Part shown: positions 6,855-13,676 of the stretch, in pieces | Layout of the letters: the number at the start of each line of letters is the position of its first letter | Position numbering within the stretch: the stretch's first letter is position 1 | NCBI GenBank assembly: GCA_964651495.1 | Contig: CAZYWP010000056.1 | Span: forward strand, 1 to 18,467 | Direction: 5' to 3' | DNA: 18,467 nt | Origin: CAZNVB01 sp964651495 | GTDB lineage: Bacteria > Acidobacteriota > Aminicenantia > Aminicenantales > UBA8522 | The notes under the pieces: generated by a model | Databases searched by the model: none | What the model was told of the DNA's origin: nothing | The model's input: only the letters and a program-made list of their open reading frames with translations | Position numbers and translations under genes: made by a program

Positions 6855-8096
6855 ATGATTCACGTCTTCGAGAAAAACATCTACCTGTTTTCCGCCGCGC
6901 GGACTCCCCTCGGCTGGTTCAACGGCCAGCTGGCCGGTTTTTCCGCTCCCCAGCTCGGCGGGGCGGCCATCGCCGGAGCCCTGGAGAAGACCGGTGTGGC
7001 GCCGGCGCAGATCGAACTCGTGACCATGGGCTGCGTCGTGACCTCGGGACTCGGCGAAGCGCCGGCCAAACAGGCCGCCCTCCTGGCCGGCCTGCCCGAG
7101 ACCGTCTATTCGCGGACCGTCGAGTCCGTCTGCGGCTCCGGGATGGAGGCGCTCGTCGCGACGATCGATGTCCTGCTCCTCGGCCGCGCCCAGGTCGCCG
7201 TCGCCGGCGGGATGGAATCGCGGTCCAACGCGCCCTATCTCCTCGAGCCGCGGTTCTTCCGGAGCGGTGCTCATTATGCCAAAGGGGAACGGCTGCGCTT
7301 GAAAAAAACTGGCGCCTATCGCTGGCAGTACAGCGAAAATGTCGAGGAGCAGCTCGGCCTTTCGAGCATCGTCGATGCCACGGCTTACGACGGGCTGTTC
7401 TGGCCGGTGGAGAGAAAATTCATGCGGGAGTACGCCGTCGCTTTTGCCCAGAAAAACCGCATCCCTCTGGAGGATGTCAACGCCCAGGCCGCTCTGAGCC
7501 ACGAGAAAGCGAGGAAGGCCCAGGAGAAAGGCTATTTCGATGAGGAGATCATTCCCGTCGGCGATGTCGCCCGGGATGAGCTTTCCTCTGCTGAGGCGCT
7601 CGAGAAAATGAGAGAGGAAGCCCGCACCGATATCGCCTGCGCCTACAATACGTCAACTCCGGCCGACAACGGCGCGGCGGCAGTGCTCTGCACGGAGAAC
7701 ATTCTGGATGCCTGCGGCAGCAAGCCGCTGGCCAAGATCCTCGGGTTCAGCCGGGTGGACGGGCCCGCGGCTGATTTCATCGATTCCCCCGTGCGGGCGG
7801 TCAAGGGGCTTTATGCCGCGCTGGCGGAGCGGGACTGCTCCGAGGAGAAGCTCGGGATCCTCGAGCTCAACGAGGCGTTCGGCATTCAACTCCCGGTCTT
7901 CGCCCGGGAATTCCCGCGCAAGTTCATCAATTTTAGCGGCGGGGCGGTCGCGCTGGGCCATCCCTTCGGCTCCGCCGGAATCCGGCTCCTCACCACCCTG
8001 GTCCACAACATGAAACGGCTCGACATCAGATATGGAGCGGTCGGACTCTGCTTCGGTAGCGGCGGTGCCTATGCCCTGGCCGTAGAGTTGTTATGA
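6855..8096 (+). CDS. Thiolase family protein (acetyl-CoA acyltransferase-like), divergent
   Basis: This 413-residue cytosolic enzyme of the thiolase family condenses or cleaves acyl-CoAs. The acyl-carrying cysteine is C93 in ESVCGSGMEA. NEAF precedes the catalytic H369 in GGAVALGHPFGSAG, and the proton-shuttling C399 lies in LCFGSGGA, so the catalytic set is complete. The stretch between C93 and H369 is about 17 residues longer than in classic biosynthetic thiolases. It includes an unusual basic/aromatic insert around 137-185, and the usual HMGxTAE segment reads FMREYA, so the substrate pocket is probably different. I chose the ATG at 6855, two bases after the E1 stop, with AAAGG upstream. 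A longer reading would run back deep into the E1 gene. The stop overlaps the next start as ATGA, indicating translational coupling. Confidence 0.92.
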   Translation: MIHVFEKNIYLFSAARTPLGWFNGQLAGFSAPQLGGAAIAGALEKTGVAPAQIELVTMGCVVTSGLGEAPAKQAALLAGLPETVYSRTVESVCGSGMEALVATIDVLLLGRAQVAVAGGMESRSNAPYLLEPRFFRSGAHYAKGERLRLKKTGAYRWQYSENVEEQLGLSSIVDATAYDGLFWPVERKFMREYAVAFAQKNRIPLEDVNAQAALSHEKARKAQEKGYFDEEIIPVGDVARDELSSAEALEKMREEARTDIACAYNTSTPADNGAAAVLCTENILDACGSKPLAKILGFSRVDGPAADFIDSPVRAVKGLYAALAERDCSEEKLGILELNEAFGIQLPVFAREFPRKFINFSGGAVALGHPFGSAGIRLLTTLVHNMKRLDIRYGAVGLCFGSGGAYALAVELL

Positions 8097-9352
8097 AGAA
8101 CCCGCAGGATTTCAATGTTCCCGGCGAGATGACGGCGCTCGTCTTGGCGGGAAAGGGGTTTGAAAACCTCGGGCTGAGGCGTATTCCGGTTCCCCGGCCG
8201 GGCCCCAATCAGTTCCTGGCCCAAGTCGATGCCGTTTTCGCCTGCTCCTCGGACGGGAAACTGATCGAAAGCGGCAAGGACCATCCCCTGATGGCGGGGT
8301 GGGACTCTGAGCGCTGGCCCGTTGTCATCGGACACGAAGGCTGTATCATGGCCGTCGAGGTCGGCAAAAATCTGAAAAATAAAATCCGGGTCGGCCAGAC
8401 CTTCGCCCTGCAGCCGGCCATCAACGCCGGCCCGATCAACCATCGGGAGCGCTATGCGGACCCCGAATCCGTCCGCAAAGTCGCCGTCGGCTACACGCTC
8501 GGCGGGCTTTTTGCCGAATGCGTCCTAATCCAGGAAGAAGTCATCGAGACCGACTCGCTCATTCCCTACGATTCTTGCAAAATCCCTTATTTCGCCGCCG
8601 CCTTCAGCGAGCCGCTGTCCTGCGTCTATTCCTCACAGAACCAGGTTCCGCACATCTATAAGGAGGGGCCGACAAGTCCCCGGGAAGCGCGCCTGGGCCT
8701 GAAAGAAGGCGGGGTCGTGCTCGTGCTGGGGGCGGGTCCGATGGGGCTTCTCCATGCCGACCTGGCCATAACGCACCGGCCGCGCGCGGTCATCATCTCC
8801 GAGCCTCTCGAGGAGCGCCGGAGGCAAGCCTCCAGCCTGATCACCGCCAAAGCGAGGGCCCGGGGGGTGGAGTTCATCGTCACCACGCCGCAGGAATTAT
8901 CCCAGACCATAAGCAAAATCACGAAGGGACGGGGTGTGGATGACTGTATCACCGCCCTCGGGATCGCTAAAATCCAGGAGGAATCGCTGGGTTATCTGGC
9001 CAAAGGCGGGGTGGCCGCCTTCTTCGGCGGCGCCAGGGCCGGCGAAAACCTGATCACCGTGGACACGCGGCGGATTCATTACGACAGCATCTCGATGGTG
9101 GGTTCATCAGGAGGCGACCCGTCCGACGTCCACGCCGTCATGTCGCTTCTCGAAAAGGGGGAGATCTCGCCCGAGCTCTATGTCAAGCGGGTGGGCGGGC
9201 TGGACGCAGCCGTGGACCTAATTAGGTTGGTCAGGACGCAATCCTTCTTCGGCAAGGGGCTGATCTACCCCCGCCTCCGGCATCCTCTCTTCGCCGTCGA
9301 TTCCTGGTCGCGGGAAAAGGAGGCCGAGTTCCTGGAGAAGAATTCCCGCTGA
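8093..9352 (+). CDS. Zinc-dependent medium-chain dehydrogenase (sorbitol/L-sorbose-1-phosphate dehydrogenase-like)
   Basis: This 419-residue protein belongs to the MDR (zinc alcohol dehydrogenase) superfamily. An N-terminal GroES-like domain supplies C51 (FACSSDG), H81-E82 (GHEG) and E173 (FSEPLSCV), the Cys-His-Glu-Glu catalytic zinc set typical of polyol dehydrogenases. A Rossmann domain with VLGAGPMG (211-218) binds NAD(P). The four-cysteine structural zinc loop of classical alcohol dehydrogenases is missing. The overall pattern recalls L-sorbose-1-phosphate reductase and related sugar-phosphate dehydrogenases, but the exact substrate is unproven. The start at 8093 overlaps the thiolase stop (ATGA). 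There is no strong ribosome binding site, so coupling is likely. It is followed after 13 bases by mannitol-1-phosphate dehydrogenase, which supports a role in hexitol or ketose phosphate interconversion. Confidence 0.85.
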   Translation: MKNPQDFNVPGEMTALVLAGKGFENLGLRRIPVPRPGPNQFLAQVDAVFACSSDGKLIESGKDHPLMAGWDSERWPVVIGHEGCIMAVEVGKNLKNKIRVGQTFALQPAINAGPINHRERYADPESVRKVAVGYTLGGLFAECVLIQEEVIETDSLIPYDSCKIPYFAAAFSEPLSCVYSSQNQVPHIYKEGPTSPREARLGLKEGGVVLVLGAGPMGLLHADLAITHRPRAVIISEPLEERRRQASSLITAKARARGVEFIVTTPQELSQTISKITKGRGVDDCITALGIAKIQEESLGYLAKGGVAAFFGGARAGENLITVDTRRIHYDSISMVGSSGGDPSDVHAVMSLLEKGEISPELYVKRVGGLDAAVDLIRLVRTQSFFGKGLIYPRLRHPLFAVDSWSREKEAEFLEKNSR

Positions 9353-9365
9353 GGCTCTTCCTTCC

Positions 9366-10580
9366 ATGAAAAAACTCGTCCAGTTCGGCGCGGGCAACAT
9401 CGGCCGGTCGTTCATCGGCCAGCTTTTCTCGCGGGCGGGATATGAGGTCGTCTTCATCGATGTCGATCAGACGATTGTCCAGGCCTTAAACGCCCGCCGC
9501 GAATACACCGTCGAGATCCGGGATGACCGGCCGGAGACCTGGATTATCCGGAACGTGCGCGCCCTGCCGGCATCTGATATCGAACACATCGCCGGGGAAG
9601 TGGCTGAGGCCGATTGTCTGGGGACGGCCGTGGGTAAAAACGCGCTGGGGAGCATCGTGCCGGCCCTGGCGTTCGGGCTCGAGGAGCGCTTCCAGCGTTA
9701 CGGCGCCAAGCCCGTCGACCTCATTATCTGCGAAAATATCCTCGCCGGCGCGGCCTTCCTGAGGGCTGAGCTCGAGAGGGTGCTGCCCCCCGATTTTCCC
9801 CTGGAGGCGATGCTCGGACTGGTCGAGACGAGCATCGGCAAGATGGTGCCGATCATGTCGGCTCAGGACAGGGAGAAGGACCCGCTTCTCGTCTATGCCG
9901 AAGCTTACAACACCCTGATCCTCGACAAGAAAGGATTCAAAGCGCCGATCCCGGACGTTCCCGGCCTCGACCCCAAGGAGAACATGAAGGCCTATGTCGA
10001 GCGCAAATCCTTTATCCATAACCTCGGCCACGCGGCGCTGGCCTACCTCGAGGGGATCTGGGACAGAGGTTATACCTATACCTGGGAAGCGGTCAGGGAC
10101 CCGGAGCTGAGGAAAACAGCCAAGTCGGCCATGTGGGAATCGGGCCGGGCCCTGATAGGAGCTTACCCTGACGAGTTTGACGAGGCAAACCAGGAAGAGC
10201 ACATCGAAAACCTCCTCAAGAGGTTCGGCAACGTCCACCTCGGCGACACGATTTTCCGAGTGGGACGGGACATTCAGCGCAAGCTGGCCTACGACGACCG
10301 CCTGATCGGTGCCATGCTCTTCGACCTCCGGCACGGCATTGAACCGGTGGTAACGGCCGAGGCCGCTGCGGCGGCCTGTTTTTTCCGGAAAACGGACGAG
10401 AACGGACGGTTTTATGAACCGGATGAGGAGTTCCGCCGGCTGGCCCTGCCCAGGGGGCTGGATCATATCCTGAGCACCGTCTGCGGCCTGACCGGAAAGA
10501 TCGAGGACGAGAAAAAGGTCATCTCCTTCATCCGCCCCCACTTCGAGAAATTGGCCAAGTCCCGGGAAAACAAAGGATAA
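9366..10580 (+). CDS. mtlD: Mannitol-1-phosphate 5-dehydrogenase
   Basis: This 404-residue protein aligns along its length with the MtlD branch of the long-chain mannitol dehydrogenase family, which interconverts D-mannitol 1-phosphate and fructose 6-phosphate with NAD(H). The N-terminal Rossmann motif is FGAGNIGRSFIG (7-18). FIDVD, with Asp at the end of the second strand, suggests NAD preference. The catalytic lysine is K214 in VERKSFIHNLGHA, with N219 and H222 in the same motif. The C-terminal helical domain retains AMWESG, LGDTIFRVGRD and DRLIGAML. It is somewhat longer than E. coli MtlD (382 residues). It is the last gene of the E1-thiolase-MDR-MtlD operon, 13 bases after the previous stop with a GAGG about 11 bases upstream. 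No mannitol PTS gene is seen, so it may make mannitol or use mannitol phosphate formed by a kinase. Fructuronate or tagaturonate reductase is a less likely reading. Confidence 0.88.
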   Translation: MKKLVQFGAGNIGRSFIGQLFSRAGYEVVFIDVDQTIVQALNARREYTVEIRDDRPETWIIRNVRALPASDIEHIAGEVAEADCLGTAVGKNALGSIVPALAFGLEERFQRYGAKPVDLIICENILAGAAFLRAELERVLPPDFPLEAMLGLVETSIGKMVPIMSAQDREKDPLLVYAEAYNTLILDKKGFKAPIPDVPGLDPKENMKAYVERKSFIHNLGHAALAYLEGIWDRGYTYTWEAVRDPELRKTAKSAMWESGRALIGAYPDEFDEANQEEHIENLLKRFGNVHLGDTIFRVGRDIQRKLAYDDRLIGAMLFDLRHGIEPVVTAEAAAAACFFRKTDENGRFYEPDEEFRRLALPRGLDHILSTVCGLTGKIEDEKKVISFIRPHFEKLAKSRENKG

Positions 10581-10633
10581 TGCCCTGGATTATTGTTCTG
10601 GTGTAGCCAACGTAAGCTCAACGGCCTGCTCAT

Positions 10634-10650
10634 TTGGCACAGAATTTGCT
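10634..10650 (+). promoter_or_regulatory. Sigma54 (RpoN) promoter, -24/-12 type
   Basis: TTGGCAC (10634-10640), five bases, then TTGCT (10646-10650) matches the sigma54 consensus YTGGCAC-N5-TTGCW at every conserved position. The predicted start is near 10661, giving a short leader in which AGGGGAG (10661-10667) is the ribosome binding site for the ATG at 10676. It sits in the 95-base gap after mtlD, just before a secreted protein gene. Activation would require an AAA+ enhancer-binding protein, which is not encoded in the window. Confidence 0.75.
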
Positions 10651-10675
10651 ACCTTACTAAAGGGGAGATTTAAAA

Positions 10676-12214
10676 ATGAAAAACATGAAATTATCGGCCC
10701 TTCTGGCTTTTTTTCTCGGTCTTGTTGCCGGATTTCTTCCGGCCCAGGAACAGCCGAAGATTCAGGAGGAAGTCGTGGTCCGCTGGTGGCTGGTCCCGGT
10801 CTATGCGATGAATAAGGACGGGTCCCCCGCCCTTGGCCTGAACGCCGGGGATTTCGAGGTTTACATTAGTGACAAGAAGATCGCCTTTTTCGACGTGCAT
10901 AAAAAAGAATTCCAGGTTGTCGAGACTCAAAAAGAAGCGCCGGCCGCAAGAATCGTCCCTCGTTTCGAAAAAAAGATGGTCTTTCTTGTCTTCGACAGCG
11001 CTTTTTCCACCTACAATCTCCTGGAGAAAGCCAAGAAGGTGGCCGGGACAATGATGGCCCAAGAAGGACAGGCCACGCAATTCATTGCTCTAAGCATCGA
11101 GCCCTTCGCCGGGCTGAAGCCGATCATCGGGCCCACGCGCGACCGGGACCTCGTCGCCAAGAATATCGGGAAATACGTCTCCGGCAAAAAGGCTGAATAC
11201 TTGCGCATCAACGCCCTGGATTCCACGGAAATCCGGAATGTCTATCCGTCGAATTCCGGTAGAAATCCGGATGCAACCATGACGCCGGGAAGACGGAAGA
11301 GTCTCTTCGCGCGGTTGGATACCAGGGAAAAAAGGCGGACTGCGTCGGTTTATATCCGATCCTTGATGACACTCAACGTCATCCTCGGCTATTTCAATGA
11401 CAACAGCAAAATCATCTATCTTTTCTCCTGCGGGATTCCGACAAGCGCGATGGAGTGGGAGACCGAAAGCAATCCCGGGCGGCCCGATGAGGAGGGCGCA
11501 GCATCGTACCTCAATATTGCTCCTGATCAGATCAATCTTCAGGCCTTGAAAGACGTCGGCAGATATCTCAACCGGAACGGTTCTCTCCTCTTCCTGATCA
11601 ACCCGGCCGGGACGCGGCTCGCCATTCACGAACAAGACTCCGGGGAGCAATCTCTCCGGATTTTGGCAGATGAGAGCGGCGGCCGCTATTACGAAGGCCC
11701 AGAAAAAGAGATCGCTAAAGAAATCGCCGGCATGGAAACCGCATATTATGAGATCTCTTTCCCCGATTCCGACGAGTACCAGGGCTTGGATATGGATTTT
11801 GAAATCCGTCCGAAGAATCCAGACGTTCAGGTTTTCACCGTCAAGAGCGTTTCCCGCGGCAAAGACTACGTGCAGATGACCCGTTTGGAGAGGGAAGTGC
11901 TCATACTCAACCTCCTTGACCGGGGGCCCTATGCCCAGGGCAAATTGAGAGTGATCGACGCCAACTCGCAAGTGACCAAAAACGGAGATTTTTTCATATG
12001 TGTCGTCCAGCTGCCGCGCGAGCTGGCCAGGAGCGAATGGGATACCTTCAAGGTCTGGAGAAAAATGGATGCCGGGAAGATCATGATGGAAGTGGACCAC
12101 CTTCTGACTGAATCCTCCGAACTTACGGTCGATATGAAGCAGAGAAATGGCTTCCGGCACGAGCTCGTCCTGGTCAACGGCCGAACGGGGACGACCCTGG
12201 TTTTTCAACAATAA
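10676..12214 (+). CDS. Secreted VWFA-related domain protein (acidobacterial TIGR03436 type)
   Basis: This 512-residue protein starts with a signal peptide: KNMK, a hydrophobic run to about residue 20, then LPAQ. It next has the segment typical of VWFA-related acidobacterial proteins, VYAMNKDGS...GLNAGDFEVYISDKK (42-68). A von Willebrand A-like domain from about 100 to 350 contains MVFLVFDSAFS (101-111) and the late LADESGGRYYEG (330-341). The metal site is degenerate: the DxSxS pattern reads D-S-A-F-S, so the second serine is lost. A C-terminal beta-rich part of about 150 residues is not recognised. The likely location is the periplasm or cell surface, with a binding or scaffold role. No enzyme function is known for the family. 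The ATG at 10676 is set by AGGGGAG eight bases upstream. Expression is probably sigma54-dependent. It ends convergently with the TldE gene. Confidence 0.8.
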   Translation: MKNMKLSALLAFFLGLVAGFLPAQEQPKIQEEVVVRWWLVPVYAMNKDGSPALGLNAGDFEVYISDKKIAFFDVHKKEFQVVETQKEAPAARIVPRFEKKMVFLVFDSAFSTYNLLEKAKKVAGTMMAQEGQATQFIALSIEPFAGLKPIIGPTRDRDLVAKNIGKYVSGKKAEYLRINALDSTEIRNVYPSNSGRNPDATMTPGRRKSLFARLDTREKRRTASVYIRSLMTLNVILGYFNDNSKIIYLFSCGIPTSAMEWETESNPGRPDEEGAASYLNIAPDQINLQALKDVGRYLNRNGSLLFLINPAGTRLAIHEQDSGEQSLRILADESGGRYYEGPEKEIAKEIAGMETAYYEISFPDSDEYQGLDMDFEIRPKNPDVQVFTVKSVSRGKDYVQMTRLEREVLILNLLDRGPYAQGKLRVIDANSQVTKNGDFFICVVQLPRELARSEWDTFKVWRKMDAGKIMMEVDHLLTESSELTVDMKQRNGFRHELVLVNGRTGTTLVFQQ

Positions 12215-12221
12215 TCTATGA

Positions 12222-12254
12222 AGTCCACGCGGGTGGACTCTTGAGGCCGCCTCA
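12222..12254. terminator. Two tandem hairpins between convergent genes, possible bidirectional terminator
   Basis: Between the VWFA protein stop (12214) and the TldE stop (12279) lie two perfect hairpins. AGTCCAC-GCGG-GTGGACT (12222-12239) has a 7-bp stem and TGAGG-CCG-CCTCA (12242-12254) a 5-bp stem. Neither is followed by a clear T-run on either strand, so intrinsic termination is uncertain. Position and symmetry suggest transcript-end protection or bidirectional termination. Confidence 0.4.
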
Positions 12255-12278
12255 GATGAATTTCGGTCTGGTCTGCTT

Positions 12279-13661
12279 TCAGCCGGCGACGCCTCCGATC
12301 TTAACGCTAGCAACCGAAAAGGTCGGGCTACCCAGGGACTGAAACCAAGTCAGGTCGTTGCCGATCTTGTCCACCGCCTTTAACAGCTCAAACAGGTTCC
12401 CGCCGATGTTAATTCCGCGGACCGGATAGGTGATCTTTCCCTTCTCGATCATGAACCCGGCCACCGGGATGGAAAAATCTCCGGAAGTGCCGTCGATCCC
12501 GGCATGGAGGCCGAAAGCCACGGTCAGGTAGAATCCGCGGTCGATGGCGGAAATTATGTCCTCCCGCTTGACCTCTCCCTGCTGGAGGTAAAGGTTGCTC
12601 GGGCCGATCCCGCCGGGTGAGGAATAGCCGCCCCGGGAGCGATTTCCGGTCGATTTGGTCTTTCCCTTCTTGGCAGCATAGCTGTCGTAAAGATAATTCT
12701 TGAGAACGCCGCCCGTGATCAACGGTGTCGTCTGCTGGGGAATCCCTTCTCCATCCACCGGCGATGTGGCCAGCCCGCCCTTGAGTTTCCCGTCATCGAT
12801 CAGGCTGAAAGCGGGGGATGCCACTTGGGTATCGAGCTTGCCGGCAAAAAGGGATTTCCCCTTTTGGACCTCGTCGGCGCTCAGCATGCCGGCCAGATAA
12901 GCGAAAAGCTGCGTCCCGACCTCGGGTGACACGACCATGGGGATTTCGCATGAAGGTATCGGTTTTGCCCCCAGCATCTTGACAGCGTTCTCCGCGGCCG
13001 TCTTCCCGACTGCTTCGGGGTCAAAATCCACGTATTTAGCCTTGCCCTGCGAAAAAGAGCCCGACTGGTGGTCCTCCCCTTCGGCGGCCGAAACTTGTAT
13101 GCCCCCTCCGCAGGAGGCCTGCGGGAACCAGCCGCTAATCCCGTTTGAATTGGCCAGATAAAAGTAACTGCTGCCGTCCTGATAGACGGCGAACATGGCT
13201 CCGGTGACTTTCGTGCTGAAATCCAGGGCAACCGCCTCCATCTGGATCGCCCGCTTGATCTTCTCCTGAATCGACACCTCGGCGATCTGCGGGTCATAGG
13301 TAATCAAATCCATGTAGCCCGACCACTCCCCTTCTAAAGGCGCACTCTCTTTCCCGGCGATGACGTTGAATTCGTCAGGCGTATGAAAAACGACCTTCTT
13401 CATCAGGTCGCCGACCAGGCTTTGGACGGCCTTTTGGGAAAGCTCGTTGGTCGAGCCGAAGGCGATCTTCTGGTCTTTGAGCAGCCGGAGGCCGATGCCG
13501 GCCTCCCGGACGGCGTTCACCTGCTCGACCTGCCTGCCGCTCACGCTTACCTGGACCGAATTGGTGTCCGCGATGAAGGCTTCGGCCGCGTCAGCGCCGG
13601 CCTTTTTCCCGAATTCAACGGCCAGCTGGGCCAATTGCATGAATTCCTTTTTTTCTTTCAT
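12279..13661 (-). CDS. TldE/PmbA-family metalloprotease partner subunit
   Basis: This 460-residue protein is the PmbA (TldE) member of a TldD-TldE pair, close to the usual 450-residue length. In known systems TldD and TldE form a heterodimeric zinc protease that degrades unfolded or leader peptides, for example in microcin B17 maturation and CcdA turnover, with the metal held by TldD. Here the family-like segments are the central IPMVVSPEVGTQLF, the DDGKLKGGLATSPVDGEG block, DFSIPVAGFMIEKGKI and RGINIGGNLFELL near the C-terminus. As expected for TldE, no HExxxH is present. GGAGG six bases upstream fixes the ATG at 13661. It lies 15 bases after the tldD stop, so the two are co-transcribed. Unlike its partner it has no signal peptide: the N-terminus is KEKKEFMQLAQLAVEFGKK. 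Confidence 0.9.
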   Translation of the reverse strand: MKEKKEFMQLAQLAVEFGKKAGADAAEAFIADTNSVQVSVSGRQVEQVNAVREAGIGLRLLKDQKIAFGSTNELSQKAVQSLVGDLMKKVVFHTPDEFNVIAGKESAPLEGEWSGYMDLITYDPQIAEVSIQEKIKRAIQMEAVALDFSTKVTGAMFAVYQDGSSYFYLANSNGISGWFPQASCGGGIQVSAAEGEDHQSGSFSQGKAKYVDFDPEAVGKTAAENAVKMLGAKPIPSCEIPMVVSPEVGTQLFAYLAGMLSADEVQKGKSLFAGKLDTQVASPAFSLIDDGKLKGGLATSPVDGEGIPQQTTPLITGGVLKNYLYDSYAAKKGKTKSTGNRSRGGYSSPGGIGPSNLYLQQGEVKREDIISAIDRGFYLTVAFGLHAGIDGTSGDFSIPVAGFMIEKGKITYPVRGINIGGNLFELLKAVDKIGNDLTWFQSLGSPTFSVASVKIGGVAG

Positions 13662-13676
13662 TTCCGGCCTCCCCTC

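Noticed and set aside
11090..12313. A 407-codon minus-strand frame opposite the VWFA protein
   Set aside because: It has no family motifs, overlaps two genes with firm assignments and lacks a supporting ribosome binding site.
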